The notes: generated by a model not told the origin, from the sequence alone. 64,000 bases of DNA from Mycobacterium simiae (GCF_010727605.1 NZ_AP022568.1:372001-436000), one strand, 5' to 3'. Positions 47,298 to 54,826 are shown, counted from the first letter of the stretch. Program-made: numbers and translations.

Positions 47298-48203
47298 TCA
47301 TTGCCGCCAGGGATGCCAGTAGATGGCGTTGTCATAGCGATCGCGCGGGAAATCGTCGGAGCCGCTGCGGGTTTCGACGGAGCCGGCCAATTCCCTATGG
47401 CGATGGGCGTCCAGACGGGCTTCCAGTGCCAAAGTCGCCTCCCGCTGGCTGTTCGCCTCGATGCGCCTATTTAGCTCGATCCTGTCGGCCCTGTTTATCT
47501 CAACCCCACGGTCGCGATTCGCGTCCGCTCGGCGCTTAAGGTCAGCCGGGGTCACCGACGACGCGTGACTGCGTGCGATGAGTTCCGGCGTAGGCGCGAT
47601 GTCGCGGTTGTCGGTGCGGACCAAATAACGATTGAGGTTGCGCGCCTGCGCATCCCGGTAAACCTCGTCAAAATCCGCCTCGGCCTGCATGGCAAGGTGG
47701 CGCAATGCGACTGTGGCGTCCGGGTATGCAGGGCTCGACGTGGGCGCGATGTGGTGTAGACGAGCTGACACTAAATACCTGGTGGGTAAGCCACCGTCGC
47801 CCGGACGCCATTCGTCTTGGTACACCTGGAATCCAACACTTGAACTGTGAACATCACCGCGCTTGATGGACTCATATTCGGCAGAACGGGTCTCGGGGAG
47901 ATCAACCTCGTAGTCCAAACCGTAGGAGTCCTGTTTTAGCCGCATGGTTCCGGAATGGACCGCGCCCAACACAATTCCGGGCTGATGCTCGAAAAGCGCA
48001 ATCACGCCAGGCCAACCATCGCCCGCGCTTTTGTTAAAGCACGACCGCTCTACGATTTCGCGAAATCCCAGCCTCGGATCGGACGGCACGCCGAACACGG
48101 CCCCGTAGCCGCCGATGGTTCGTCTATTATTGCGGAAGCTTCGGGTTTCCAGTCGGGGCACGTTGCGCCATGATGCCGTGGAAATGCGTTCGATGTCGCT
48201 CAT
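47298..48203 (-). CDS. HK97-family prohead protease
   Basis: 301 residues from ATG 48203. The family pattern is visible: RTIGGYGAVFGVPSDPRLGF, EIVERSCFNKSA, the catalytic-His region VIALFEHQPGIVLGAVHSGT, and the Ser in RGDVHSSSVGFQVYQDEW followed by APTSSPAYPDATVALRHLA. The C-terminal about 100 residues are a charged extension (DRIELNRRIEANSQREATLA) that could act as a scaffold. phiRv1 and phiRv2 carry homologous proteases beside a capsid gene, but no capsid gene follows here. Its start overlaps the upstream gene by 4 bp. End of the head-gene run. Confidence 0.82.
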   Translation of the reverse strand: MSDIERISTASWRNVPRLETRSFRNNRRTIGGYGAVFGVPSDPRLGFREIVERSCFNKSAGDGWPGVIALFEHQPGIVLGAVHSGTMRLKQDSYGLDYEVDLPETRSAEYESIKRGDVHSSSVGFQVYQDEWRPGDGGLPTRYLVSARLHHIAPTSSPAYPDATVALRHLAMQAEADFDEVYRDAQARNLNRYLVRTDNRDIAPTPELIARSHASSVTPADLKRRADANRDRGVEINRADRIELNRRIEANSQREATLALEARLDAHRHRELAGSVETRSGSDDFPRDRYDNAIYWHPWRQ

Positions 48204-48556
48204 AGTGTCACCGTCTCATCGTAGCGAGCCGCAATGACGTCATGAACGACGCTGCGGACCAATTGTACTGCGGCCTCATCGTTTTCGAGTGGATGGGCCA
48301 CCATGAAGAACTTCATGCGCTCAGTGAGTACCGGCTCGCCGTCAACGGTCGCGTCCCAGAGTTCATCGCGCAGCACGGGATTCGCGATCACGCCAAGGAC
48401 CAACAGCCACCAGTCAATTCCCGCGAGCATTTCCCACTGCCCCCGCACGTCTGCTGGGTCCGTCAAAATGTCGACCAACGCGGTCTCGGCCTCTGCGGCG
48501 GTCAATCGCCGCTCTTCATGCCGATGCCAGAGATGGAACCTCGGCTCCTCGACCAT
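48200..48556 (-). CDS. hypothetical phage protein next to prohead protease
   Basis: 118 residues from ATG 48556. It reads EEPRFHLWHRHEERRLTAAE, then WEMLAGIDWWLLVLGVIANP and ERMKFFMVAHPLENDEAAVQ. It is acidic, with one hydrophobic patch that is not long enough for a membrane anchor. The stop overlaps the protease start (ATGA) and the start lies 1 bp from the previous stop. I recognise no family. Position in the coupled run suggests a head-assembly accessory role. Confidence 0.7.
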   Translation of the reverse strand: MVEEPRFHLWHRHEERRLTAAEAETALVDILTDPADVRGQWEMLAGIDWWLLVLGVIANPVLRDELWDATVDGEPVLTERMKFFMVAHPLENDEAAVQLVRSVVHDVIAARYDETVTL

Positions 48557-48557
48557 A

Positions 48558-49244
48558 TCAACCCCATCTCCCAGCGTCGGCCATCCACCCGTCCGGGGCG
48601 TACCTCATCCGGCCACTGCGGCGGTCGAAATCAACTGGCACCGACCGCAGTTGCCGGGGACTACGCGCGGCCTCTTCGCGGTAGAACTCGCGAATGGCAG
48701 CCTCATCGCGCACGTAGGGCTTCAGCGTTTTGCCGATACTGCCCAGACCCTGCAACTCCAAGCGCCGCGCCTCGCGCTCAGGAACTTTCGTCGTCTGCCC
48801 CGGTTGGATCGCGGCGACGCCGTACGCCTGCTGCTGGTAATTTCGCCAGGTAAAATCGACATCACGTTGCGGCTTTTCGATCTTTTGGATGCTGCCATAC
48901 CCGGCCGCCTCCCACCGTTCAGCCTGATGGCGCGACAGCTCGCCCGGAATGAGTTGCTGGTCACCGGTTTTCATCCCGAGTGCAGGGGCGTCGACCAGCC
49001 AAACGAACCGTTCTTTGGGCTTGTTGAACACGTCTCCGTCCTCACCATCCTCATCTATTGGCGCAGCGGGCAATTCAGCGACCGGCTCCGGGTCACCGAC
49101 GATAACCCCGTAGCCAACCGACGCCCAGCGCTCCGCCTGCGCACGTGGAACAGCAACTGTGTCACCCGCTTTCACGCCCAGCGCTGGCAAGTCATCGAAG
49201 CACCGGAACCTGACCAACTCATCGCCGTCCATCGTCTGCCTCAC
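48558..49244 (-). CDS. hypothetical phage protein with three internal repeats
   Basis: 228 residues from GTG 49244. Three related units of about 40-50 residues are visible: ALGVKAGDTVAVPRAQAERW ASVGYG; ALGMKTGDQQLIPGELSRHQ AERWEAAGYGSI; AAIQPGQTTKVPEREARRLE LQGLGSI. Each has a G-(D/Q) turn, a VP or IP step, then a helix with A-x-R and a GYG/GLG end. Each is preceded by an aromatic strand (RFRCFDD, RFVWLVDA, DFTWRNYQ). The function is unknown; repeats of this kind suit a head decoration or connector protein. The start overlaps the upstream small gene stop in GTGA. Confidence 0.7.
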   Translation of the reverse strand: MRQTMDGDELVRFRCFDDLPALGVKAGDTVAVPRAQAERWASVGYGVIVGDPEPVAELPAAPIDEDGEDGDVFNKPKERFVWLVDAPALGMKTGDQQLIPGELSRHQAERWEAAGYGSIQKIEKPQRDVDFTWRNYQQQAYGVAAIQPGQTTKVPEREARRLELQGLGSIGKTLKPYVRDEAAIREFYREEAARSPRQLRSVPVDFDRRSGRMRYAPDGWMADAGRWG

Positions 49245-49369
49245 TCTTCGGTGTCGCCGGGGCGCTGGTAGTACGGAGCGCCTGCGACGAGATCTAGGTA
49301 GTGCGCGGGCCTGTCAACTTCCGAAAGCACGTTGTGCCGGACGGTCACGGCGTCGTCGTCACTCAACAT
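49241..49369 (-). CDS. 42-residue coupled phage protein
   Basis: Translation from ATG 49369 gives LSDDDAVTVRHNVLSEVDRP then AHYLDLVAGAPYYQRPGDTEE, ending in a TGA that overlaps the GTG start of the next gene by 4 bp. It begins 4 bp after the stop of the upstream 55-residue protein. The tight packing, coupling and natural amino acid mix support a real small protein. No family recognised. Confidence 0.6.
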   Translation of the reverse strand: MLSDDDAVTVRHNVLSEVDRPAHYLDLVAGAPYYQRPGDTEE

Positions 49370-49372
49370 AGG

Positions 49373-49540
49373 TCACTTTCCCTTCGGCGTGAGCTTGAAA
49401 CTGCCGTCCGCGTAGGAGCTTTCGGCAGTGCTCGACGGCGAAGCCGTCGCCGCCTGCTCGGCGATGCTCGCCAGGCGCTCCTGGCGGGTGACGCCGGGGG
49501 CCGAAACCTGTTGGGCGATAGAACTATTCGTGAGCGCCAT
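49373..49540 (-). CDS. 55-residue phage protein
   Basis: From ATG 49540 with AAAGGAG 9 bp upstream. Sequence [54 protein letters not shown]. Its start lies inside the 3' end of the upstream gene (17-bp overlap). It is Ser/Ala-rich and probably flexible. It could be a scaffold or decoration peptide, but no homology is recognised. Confidence 0.6.
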   Translation of the reverse strand: MALTNSSIAQQVSAPGVTRQERLASIAEQAATASPSSTAESSYADGSFKLTPKGK

Positions 49541-50057
49541 GGTTGGTGCTCCTTTCGATGTGAGATTCGTCTTCGTCTGTTCCGTCGTCTGCTTTTTCTG
49601 CTTCCTCGGCCGCAACTTCAGCGACATACTCAGCAGTGCGCTGCTGCAGACGGGCAAGGTAGCGGTCATAGTCTTGTAACGCCTCAAGCCGAGCTTCGTC
49701 TGAATACGTCGGGCCGCCGAAGATCCAATTATCGAGGAACCCGGCCAACCGTTCCAACATCGCGACATAAATCGGGTTTGCATCGAGCACTGCCTGCGGT
49801 GTTAAATCGAACCGTTCCTGCAAATTCCGGGTGTACCACCCGCAAACGTTGAAGGCGAACGGTATCACTCGTTTTACCGTCCAGGCATCATTCTCTGTAA
49901 AAAGCAGAGTGCCGTCGACCCACGAAATAACGTTCTTCGCCACTTCGCGAAGATAGTCAGACGGGTCAGAATCCAGTATGGCCCAAGCGATTTCAGCGAT
50001 CTCGCGTGCCTCCGCGCGGGTAATTCGCTTCGGTGGCTCATTTTCGATGTACGTCAT
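49524..50057 (-). CDS. hypothetical helical phage protein
   Basis: 177 residues from ATG 50057, overlapping the upstream gene by 4 bp. It is mostly helical: [80 protein letters not shown], with an acidic tail ([14 protein letters not shown]). The position between a small-terminase-like protein and head proteins would suit a portal-associated or adaptor protein, but it is far too short for a portal. Function unknown. Confidence 0.68.
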   Translation of the reverse strand: MTYIENEPPKRITRAEAREIAEIAWAILDSDPSDYLREVAKNVISWVDGTLLFTENDAWTVKRVIPFAFNVCGWYTRNLQERFDLTPQAVLDANPIYVAMLERLAGFLDNWIFGGPTYSDEARLEALQDYDRYLARLQQRTAEYVAEVAAEEAEKADDGTDEDESHIERSTNHGAHE

Positions 50058-50470
50058 TGGGCCACCCTTCGACTCATCTGCTGGACAACAGCCAGGCGGC
50101 CGCCGCTCTTTTTCTTCGGCCGATCACGAAGCAGGCCCATCAGGTCACGAAGTTCGTGCGAGTTGCGCGAGATGTAAGATTCCTGCTTCGGGTTGTCAAT
50201 CGCGCGGGCCACCTTTCGCGCCTGCGCCACCACTGTTGGGCACTCAGCGGCTTTGGGAAGCGTCGCGCACTCGTCAATAACCGCCTGCTCGGTCGGGCCA
50301 ATAACGACGGGCGCTGCAGGAAACGGGACGACATCAGCCCCGTTGCGCGGGGCGTCCGGATGGGCTGCACGTTGACGGGCTTTGGCGGCAGCGGCCGCAC
50401 CCCTGCAGATGTCACAACGGCAACCCCGATTATACCCAGCGGGGCCGTGGCTTTTCGCCTTTTCCGTCAT
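50054..50470 (-). CDS. possible small terminase-like phage protein
   Basis: 138 residues from ATG 50470. The N-terminus HGPAGYNRGCRCDICRGAAA is a Cys motif (CxCxxC) frequent at the start of mycobacteriophage and phiRv-type small proteins. The C-terminal half, ARKVARAIDNPKQESYISRN then LRDLMGLLRDRPKKKSGGRL, resembles the end of actinobacteriophage small terminase subunits. No large terminase gene is present nearby. First gene of the minus-strand head run; TAAAAT 8 bp upstream of the ATG could be its -10, giving a nearly leaderless message. Confidence 0.5.
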   Translation of the reverse strand: MTEKAKSHGPAGYNRGCRCDICRGAAAAAKARQRAAHPDAPRNGADVVPFPAAPVVIGPTEQAVIDECATLPKAAECPTVVAQARKVARAIDNPKQESYISRNSHELRDLMGLLRDRPKKKSGGRLAVVQQMSRRVAQ

Positions 50471-51006
50471 AATCGAGGATTTTACGAATCAATTTCGCAG
50501 CGTGCCATTCGAGTTCGTTTATCACACATCAACATGCTTCCCGCATCTACAAAACAGTTATTTTGTAATGCCGTTACTGAACCTGCATTTGCTCGAAAGC
50601 GCATCGAATACGCATCGCAATTAGACAACAACGCCCCGGTTCCCGTCGCGTTGGACGACCACAGACCTGCCAGCGATAATCGTGACTGCCGAGCAGTCGG
50701 CTGGTCACCATGGTTAAAAAACGAGGGTAGCTAACTAACTAATCTACCTGCATGGATAGCTCGTATCTGAGTTTGGCAGTTAACTTTGCATTTGCGCAGA
50801 TCACAAGCGGTCAGCGGAACAGATATTTGGTTTACTATTGACACAGCTACGCTCGGTTGGCAAATCGGTACCGCACCTAGTTAGCTGGCAGTCGGCTGTA
50901 TCCGACTTGCCTTGCCGCGCAACACATCTCGGGCAGGCGGTCGCAACGGCAGGTGGGTCAACATGGGAACCTGTCTTAGGTCAGGTGGGTATCGCACCAT
51001 GGTCAC
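50471..51006. other. AT-richer intergenic stretch, no gene supported
   Basis: This 536-bp gap separates the head run from the WhiB-like gene. It is clearly more AT-rich than the flanks, and short frames in it have no ribosome site or natural composition. A 30-codon frame at about 50752 and a TTGACA near 50836 are too weak to call. It probably holds the promoter of the head run at its left end. Confidence 0.5.
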
Positions 51007-51456
51007 TCACGAGGCGGCCTTCGCTGCCGCCGGCTTGGCGCGCTGGGGCCGGCGCTTCGTGCCCTGGGCCGATACCCCTTCGCCGGTACCAGTCGCGTCT
51101 CCGTGGCGCTTTGGGCGGTTCCGACGACCCACCTTGGCTAAGGCATCGGCATTGCGCTCGGGAGCAAAGCATTCGCCGCCCACCACGCCGAGCTGACGGC
51201 GCTCACGATCGCTGAGTCCCGCCACCCATCCGGCGCAACGGGCTCGTTCCGGGCAACCGTTGCAGATAGCCACAGCGTCACGCTGAGCCGGTGCATCCCC
51301 GTCGCTGGCTCGGTCATACAGCTCACCAGATCCCCTGCACGCCGCGCGAGGGAACGAGGGGGTTAACGCCACGACGCCCAATACGCTGGCGGCGATGTTG
51401 TCAGCCACCCATAGCGATTGCCCGCCGATGGTCAGACTGGGTCGAAGACTTGGCAC
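51007..51456 (-). CDS. WhiB-like iron-sulfur regulator on the element
   Basis: 149 residues from GTG 51456, with a leaderless-type -10 7 bp upstream. WhiB features: a lone Cys in PRAACRGSGELYDR, then AICNGCPERARCAGWVAGLS (CxxCxxxxxC) and the turn GVVGGE in place of the usual GVWGG. Together these give the four cluster ligands. The C-terminal basic tail (RPQRAKPAAAKAAS) would contact DNA. WhiB proteins bind [4Fe-4S] and the sigma factor to regulate genes; phage versions such as WhiB of TM4 down-regulate host whiB2 and cause superinfection exclusion. It may act as the element's late or exclusion regulator. Confidence 0.8.
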   Translation of the reverse strand: MPSLRPSLTIGGQSLWVADNIAASVLGVVALTPSFPRAACRGSGELYDRASDGDAPAQRDAVAICNGCPERARCAGWVAGLSDRERRQLGVVGGECFAPERNADALAKVGRRNRPKRHGDATGTGEGVSAQGTKRRPQRAKPAAAKAAS

Positions 51457-51463
51457 GGACGCG

Positions 51464-51469
51464 AGTTTA
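51464..51469 (-). promoter_or_regulatory. -10 element for leaderless whiB-like transcript
   Basis: TAAACT on the minus strand (AGTTTA on the plus strand), 7 bp before GTG 51456. No Shine-Dalgarno is present. The spacing fits the common mycobacterial leaderless class and decides the start choice over longer in-frame options. Confidence 0.45.
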
Positions 51470-51650
51470 AGTCGGGCGTGCCACTGGTGGCGATGTGAGT
51501 TGACGTTTCGTTGCGCGCCGCGAAGCCGACCATGGTGGGGGGTTGAACGTTGACCAGCGCCGTGGACGACCAAGTGCGGCTTGCCGTGCGGCGGGACCAT
51601 TCTTCAAATAATTTCCGCGACCCATTTGGTTGATCTGACCTGGCGGTTTT

Positions 51651-51759
51651 TCGCTCGCCGTCGCTCGCCGTCGCTCGCCAGCGAACTGCCAATTTGACGC
51701 CGTTCGTTCGCCGTAATTAGGATTTGCGTCTGAGACGCAATCCGTACGGCGAGCGACGA
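51651..51759. repeat. iteron-like repeats and inverted repeat beside the primase gene
   Basis: TCGCTCGCCR occurs three times head to tail (51651-51680). An inverted copy, GGCGAGCGACGA, lies at 51748-51759, and a variant TTCGTTCGCCG at about 51703. Between them, 51720-51743 is an inverted repeat GGATTTGCGTCT/AGACGCAATCC with a single bulged base. The same 9-mer also recurs as a palindrome inside the end of the adjacent ATPase gene (about 51802). The cluster fills the gap between the WhiB-like and RepA-like genes and is a candidate replication origin; the hairpin alone could also be a terminator. Confidence 0.5.
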
Positions 51760-51792
51760 AAGTAGCCGAGATGGCAAGCGGTTTCGGGGGGG

Positions 51793-53526
51793 TTAAAAGT
51801 CCTCGCTCGCCGCGAGCGACGGATTGACGAAGTATCGCTTCGCATGGGATTTACCCTCCGTCTGTTCGATGAGTTTCCCTACAAGTACTGCTTGCTTGAT
51901 GCCTTCTCGAACTTGCTCGCGAGTGAACCCCGATAGTTCTTCGGCGTTTTCGATCATGTTCTTGGATAGGTTCGGCTTACTGCGTACCAGGCCGACTACT
52001 ACGCCAGCGGCGCGAGCGAACTTCTCGGCCTTTCGCGAGCGGGCCACATAGCTCAGCTCGCGAGTTTCGGCCGTATAGTCCAACAGACCTTCGGCCACTT
52101 CCACGTCGCGACCGTATGCGCTGAAATAGCGATCCACGCTCGGGTCGTCTGGATCGGTAGCGTCGGCATTCTTGATTATGCGCCATGTAGCGTCAGGCCA
52201 GTCTAGTTTGCGCGAGTCGCCGCGTGTCCGCTCGCCGTTGTGTCCCATATGGTCAGCGATCACCGCCTCGCTCGCGCCGCACAGCCTCAGCAGCTCATCG
52301 AACGCGATGAGGAACTGGCCAGCATCGTGGTCCTCGGATAGCCCAAGTGCGTCGAGCACCGGTCGTAAACAGTCGAGTATGACTACGTCATACCCGCGCA
52401 GCCATTGCGCCCATTGCGCGAAAACGTCGCTGTCCAAGATGTTGAACGCGGACACGTTGCCGCGCAGCGTCTTTACGCAGACGTTTCCGGTGTTGCCGAT
52501 TCCCAGCGACCGCAACCATCGTCGCATCTGGCGCTCGTCCATCTCTGTGTCGATGACGGCGACTTTGGCCGTCTTTGCTTGAAATTCGTTGAGGAACAGA
52601 GACCCGTCTGCAAGCGCTCTGACCAGGTTGTGAATAAGCGAAGTTTTGCCAGCCTTGTACTGCGCCGAAAGTATTACGCGAGAACCGGTGGGCAGCAACC
52701 GATCTACGCGGTATGTCGCATCATCATCGGGCACCGCCAGAAAATCCGTGAGAACGATTGGGGCATTGACGGTTTCGCACATCTGGCGAGCTTGCGCCGC
52801 TCTCAGTCGCTTACGCGCTTCGTCCAATACCTCAAGAGATAGCAGCTTCTGTTGGATTAAAGCCTCTTTGGCGTCCGTGTCGACATCGTCTGTCTCACGC
52901 TCTGCATCGTCTGTTGACTGAGTCTTTTGTCTCGGTGCTTCGGCTAACGGTCGGTCGCGGGGTACGAGCGGCATGATGCCTTTTCTCTTAGCTCCACTCA
53001 GTCCTGACTCAATGGTCTTGCGGCAGGCCGCTTCACTGGCTTTGTTCTCCCACTGCCGGGTCGCCTCAAGCAGGGCGTCGAGCACTTCAAATTCAGATAG
53101 CAGCCCTGCATTGACGTACGCTCCGAGCGTGTACGCCTTGATGTTGAGCGTTTCATTGCCGATCCCGATATCGGGTAGTTCTGCGATGTCTTTGGCGCGT
53201 CCTTTGAGTGTGCCGAGGGCGTATTGCTGCATTCGGTGGCTGCCAACGCTTTTCGCGTAGGCTTCGTACTCGGCGCGGCGTTTCGGCTCATCCGCTTCCC
53301 ACGTATGGCGGGCGGCCCGGTTATGCTCGCACTTCTCGGTGTAGTCGGGTTGGCGGCTCGCCCACGTGGTGTTATGGGCGAAATACAGGACTACACCGGC
53401 TTCTATAGCGCGGAATGCTTCTCGGGAGTCCCAGTCTTCGCAGCCCACGATGGTGTACCACGGGCGAAGGGCGTCAGTCCCCGCTTGTTTCCAGCTGCTT
53501 GTGCCGGTACTATCGGTGGTGGTCAC
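51793..53526 (-). CDS. primase-polymerase/RepA-like ATPase of the element
   Basis: 577 residues from GTG 53526. Residues about 120-190 (NETLNIKAYTLGAYVNAGLL; CRKTIESGLSGAKRKG) resemble the segment that follows prim-pol domains. Residues about 275-480 form a RecA-like AAA_25 ATPase: Walker A ILSAQYKAGKTSLIHNLVRA, acidic VAVIDTEMDERQMRRWLRSL, Walker B YDVVILDCLRPVLDALGL and VIADHMGHNGERTRGDSRKL. The C-terminus is a winged-helix type (GFTREQVREGIKQAVLVGKL). phiRv1 carries a comparable primase-type gene. It could drive autonomous replication of the excised element from the adjacent repeats. Start overlaps the preceding small gene by 4 bp. Confidence 0.8.
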   Translation of the reverse strand: MTTTDSTGTSSWKQAGTDALRPWYTIVGCEDWDSREAFRAIEAGVVLYFAHNTTWASRQPDYTEKCEHNRAARHTWEADEPKRRAEYEAYAKSVGSHRMQQYALGTLKGRAKDIAELPDIGIGNETLNIKAYTLGAYVNAGLLSEFEVLDALLEATRQWENKASEAACRKTIESGLSGAKRKGIMPLVPRDRPLAEAPRQKTQSTDDAERETDDVDTDAKEALIQQKLLSLEVLDEARKRLRAAQARQMCETVNAPIVLTDFLAVPDDDATYRVDRLLPTGSRVILSAQYKAGKTSLIHNLVRALADGSLFLNEFQAKTAKVAVIDTEMDERQMRRWLRSLGIGNTGNVCVKTLRGNVSAFNILDSDVFAQWAQWLRGYDVVILDCLRPVLDALGLSEDHDAGQFLIAFDELLRLCGASEAVIADHMGHNGERTRGDSRKLDWPDATWRIIKNADATDPDDPSVDRYFSAYGRDVEVAEGLLDYTAETRELSYVARSRKAEKFARAAGVVVGLVRSKPNLSKNMIENAEELSGFTREQVREGIKQAVLVGKLIEQTEGKSHAKRYFVNPSLAASEDF

Positions 53527-53666
53527 TGTGGTGGTGCCTCACGTACGATTGGTCGGGATGCAATCCCGGCCATTCGTCTTCTTATCTCGTGTTGGTTATG
53601 AACATTTGTCAGGTGTCCTTCGCGTCGTTGTTTACGGGTGATTCTAGTCCCGTTGTGAGACAACAT
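53523..53666 (-). CDS. 47-residue basic coupled protein
   Basis: From ATG 53666: LSHNGTRITRKQRREGHLTN, VHNQHEIRRRMAGIASRPIV, REAPPQ, with a TGA overlapping the GTG start of the ATPase gene by 4 bp. Its start lies inside the 3' end of the zinc-finger gene. The coupling supports translation, but the sequence is not distinctive. It may only serve as a translational bridge. Confidence 0.4.
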   Translation of the reverse strand: MLSHNGTRITRKQRREGHLTNVHNQHEIRRRMAGIASRPIVREAPPQ

Positions 53667-53919
53667 ATTTCCGGATCGGCCTATCCTCTTGCACGTCTCC
53701 GATTCGACGTTTTCGCTCGTAGTGAGCCGAGCACAGCGCCAGCGCGTAACATGGTCTGCCACAACTCTTTACGGTGCACTGTGATGGTCGGCGATGCCAC
53801 GTACGACCGGCCCGTGCGTCGCCGTATTTCATTAGCTTCGAGTAATGGGCGGCGCAGTACCCCCGGCAGAGTAATGGCTTATCACAAATAGTGCACGGCC
53901 GGAACGGTTTTCGCGTCAT
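53644..53919 (-). CDS. double zinc-finger small phage protein
   Basis: 91 residues from ATG 53919. Two similar metal-binding units are seen: CTICDKPLLCRGYCAAHYSK and CTVKSCGRPCYALALCSAHY, each with C-x-x(-x)-C followed by C-x-x-H, then KYGDARAG or RIGDVQED. This doubled unit is common in actinophage genomes as an HNH-like or DNA-binding zinc finger. The start overlaps the upstream frame by 4 bp. It may regulate or nick DNA during replication; no catalytic Asn/His of a true HNH is evident. Confidence 0.7.
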   Translation of the reverse strand: MTRKPFRPCTICDKPLLCRGYCAAHYSKLMKYGDARAGRTWHRRPSQCTVKSCGRPCYALALCSAHYERKRRIGDVQEDRPIRKYVVSQRD

Positions 53920-54107
53920 GGCTCGTCCGAGTCTGCCGACTCCAACCGAGACAAGTTGACAAACCTCCCAAACACCCACCCACGGTGGCTTTGGCGATCA
54001 CGGCCTGGCGTTCGGCAGGCGACATTCGCGGCCACGGTCCGTTGTCGAAAGCCTCGCGGGCGGCACGGGTATTGCATGCAGGACATACAAATTCGCGTTT
54101 TAGTCAT
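53916..54107 (-). pseudogene. probably frameshifted zinc-knuckle small gene
   Basis: Reading from ATG 54107 gives TKTRICMSCMQYPCRPRGFR, a poor Arg/Cys-rich translation. Shifting one base inside the AAAA run at about 54099-54102 gives a far more natural product: REFVCPACNTRAAREAFDNG, PWPRMSPAERQAVIAKATVG. That frame has a CxxC knuckle and typical mycobacterial codon use but no start codon of its own. The ATG overlaps the upstream stop and the stop overlaps the next start, so the slot was a coupled gene. A one-base insertion, a sequence error or programmed slippage on the A run would all fit. Confidence 0.45.
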
Positions 54108-54333
54108 GGGCGCTGACCTGGTGGCGTGCGTGACTGCGGACCTGCTGGCAGGTGGCAACACGGTGGGAGACCAGCTGCTGCAACAGCACTCGGCATTCCT
54201 CATCGGTCAGTCGGGTGACCAATCGCTTGGCTATAGTAGTTAGCGGCTCCGCTGCCGGGTCTTCCTCAACAGCAGCCGGTAACGTGGTGTAGAGGAAGTG
54301 TGTCGCGGCCTTCACGGCGTAGTCGTCGGTCAC
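54100..54333 (-). CDS. hypothetical small element protein
   Basis: 77 residues from ATG 54333, overlapping the upstream stop by 4 bp. It reads TDDYAVKAATHFLYTTLPAA, VEEDPAAEPLTTIAKRLVTR, LTDEECRVLLQQLVSHRVAT, mostly helical and weakly acidic with a His-rich end. No family is recognised. As the second gene of the early minus-strand operon it may be a regulator or a recombination directionality factor, but nothing in the sequence proves this. Confidence 0.62.
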   Translation of the reverse strand: MTDDYAVKAATHFLYTTLPAAVEEDPAAEPLTTIAKRLVTRLTDEECRVLLQQLVSHRVATCQQVRSHARHQVSAHD

Positions 54334-54560
54334 GAGGCACCCCGGATCCGCACCGGCTCAAGCAATTCTGCGATCTTGGCCCGCTGCTCGTTGGTTAGCG
54401 GAGGCGCTTCGGCCATCTGGCGTTCGAGGTAATCGTTGATGGAAGCGGCTTTAAGCTCTTGGCGCGCGGCGATGACGGCGGCATCGTCGTCCTGGCGAAA
54501 TCGCCGTAACGCACTGTGGCGCGCTCGCAAGTGGGCAACGTCGCTGCTAAGTGGAGACAT
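54330..54560 (-). CDS. hypothetical small element protein, first gene of early operon
   Basis: 76 residues from ATG 54560, with AAGGA 8 bp upstream. Sequence SPLSSDVAHLRARHSALRRF, RQDDDAAVIAARQELKAASI, NDYLERQMAEAPPLTNEQRA, highly charged and helical. It heads a run of at least six overlapping genes leading to the ATPase. The operon faces away from a control region crowded with palindromes. Size and place are those of a Cro- or Xis-type protein, yet no helix-turn-helix is obvious, so the function is open. Confidence 0.62.
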   Translation of the reverse strand: MSPLSSDVAHLRARHSALRRFRQDDDAAVIAARQELKAASINDYLERQMAEAPPLTNEQRAKIAELLEPVRIRGAS

Positions 54561-54690
54561 CGGGACATTCCTTAAACGTGAGTACGAAAGTTAAGGCAGG
54601 TCCCCGGCGGGGATTGGGCCGATGTCTAGGCCGCCTATGCTACCCGTGGTGGCAAAGACGCTGCCACTCCGGGCGCAATTATCGAAATGC

Positions 54691-54826
54691 ATTGAGTCGT
54701 ATGACTCAATCAAACATGCGGTGCGCACGCAATTCACCCCAGAGCGAACTGTCAGACCATCGGACAGTTTGTCCCGAAATCCGTACCGCACGTGCGGAAT
54801 CCGACAGTTTTGTACGGAAATCCGGA
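54691..54826. promoter_or_regulatory. operator array in the divergent control region
   Basis: The 341-bp gap between divergent genes (54561-54901) holds several palindromes. ATTGAGTCGTATGACTCAAT at 54691-54710 has perfect 8-bp arms. AACTGTC-N9-GACAGTT lies at 54747-54769. CCGCACGTGCGG at 54786-54797 is perfect. GACAGTTTGTCCCGAAATCC (54763-54782) is echoed by a similar GACAGTTTTGTACGGAAATC at about 54802-54821. This density is typical of an immunity or early-promoter switch. I see no obvious repressor gene beside it. Confidence 0.6.

Noticed and set aside
50752..50844. 30-codon plus-strand frame in the AT-rich gap
   Set aside because: No ribosome site, no coupling and no distinctive composition; too weak to annotate.
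50830..50866. TTGACA-like -35 with possible promoter toward the right
   Set aside because: The matching -10 (CAAATC) is poor and no plus-strand gene follows.
50838..51215. Plus-strand frames opposite the WhiB-like gene
   Set aside because: They are antisense to a protein with a complete WhiB Cys pattern and have no features of their own.
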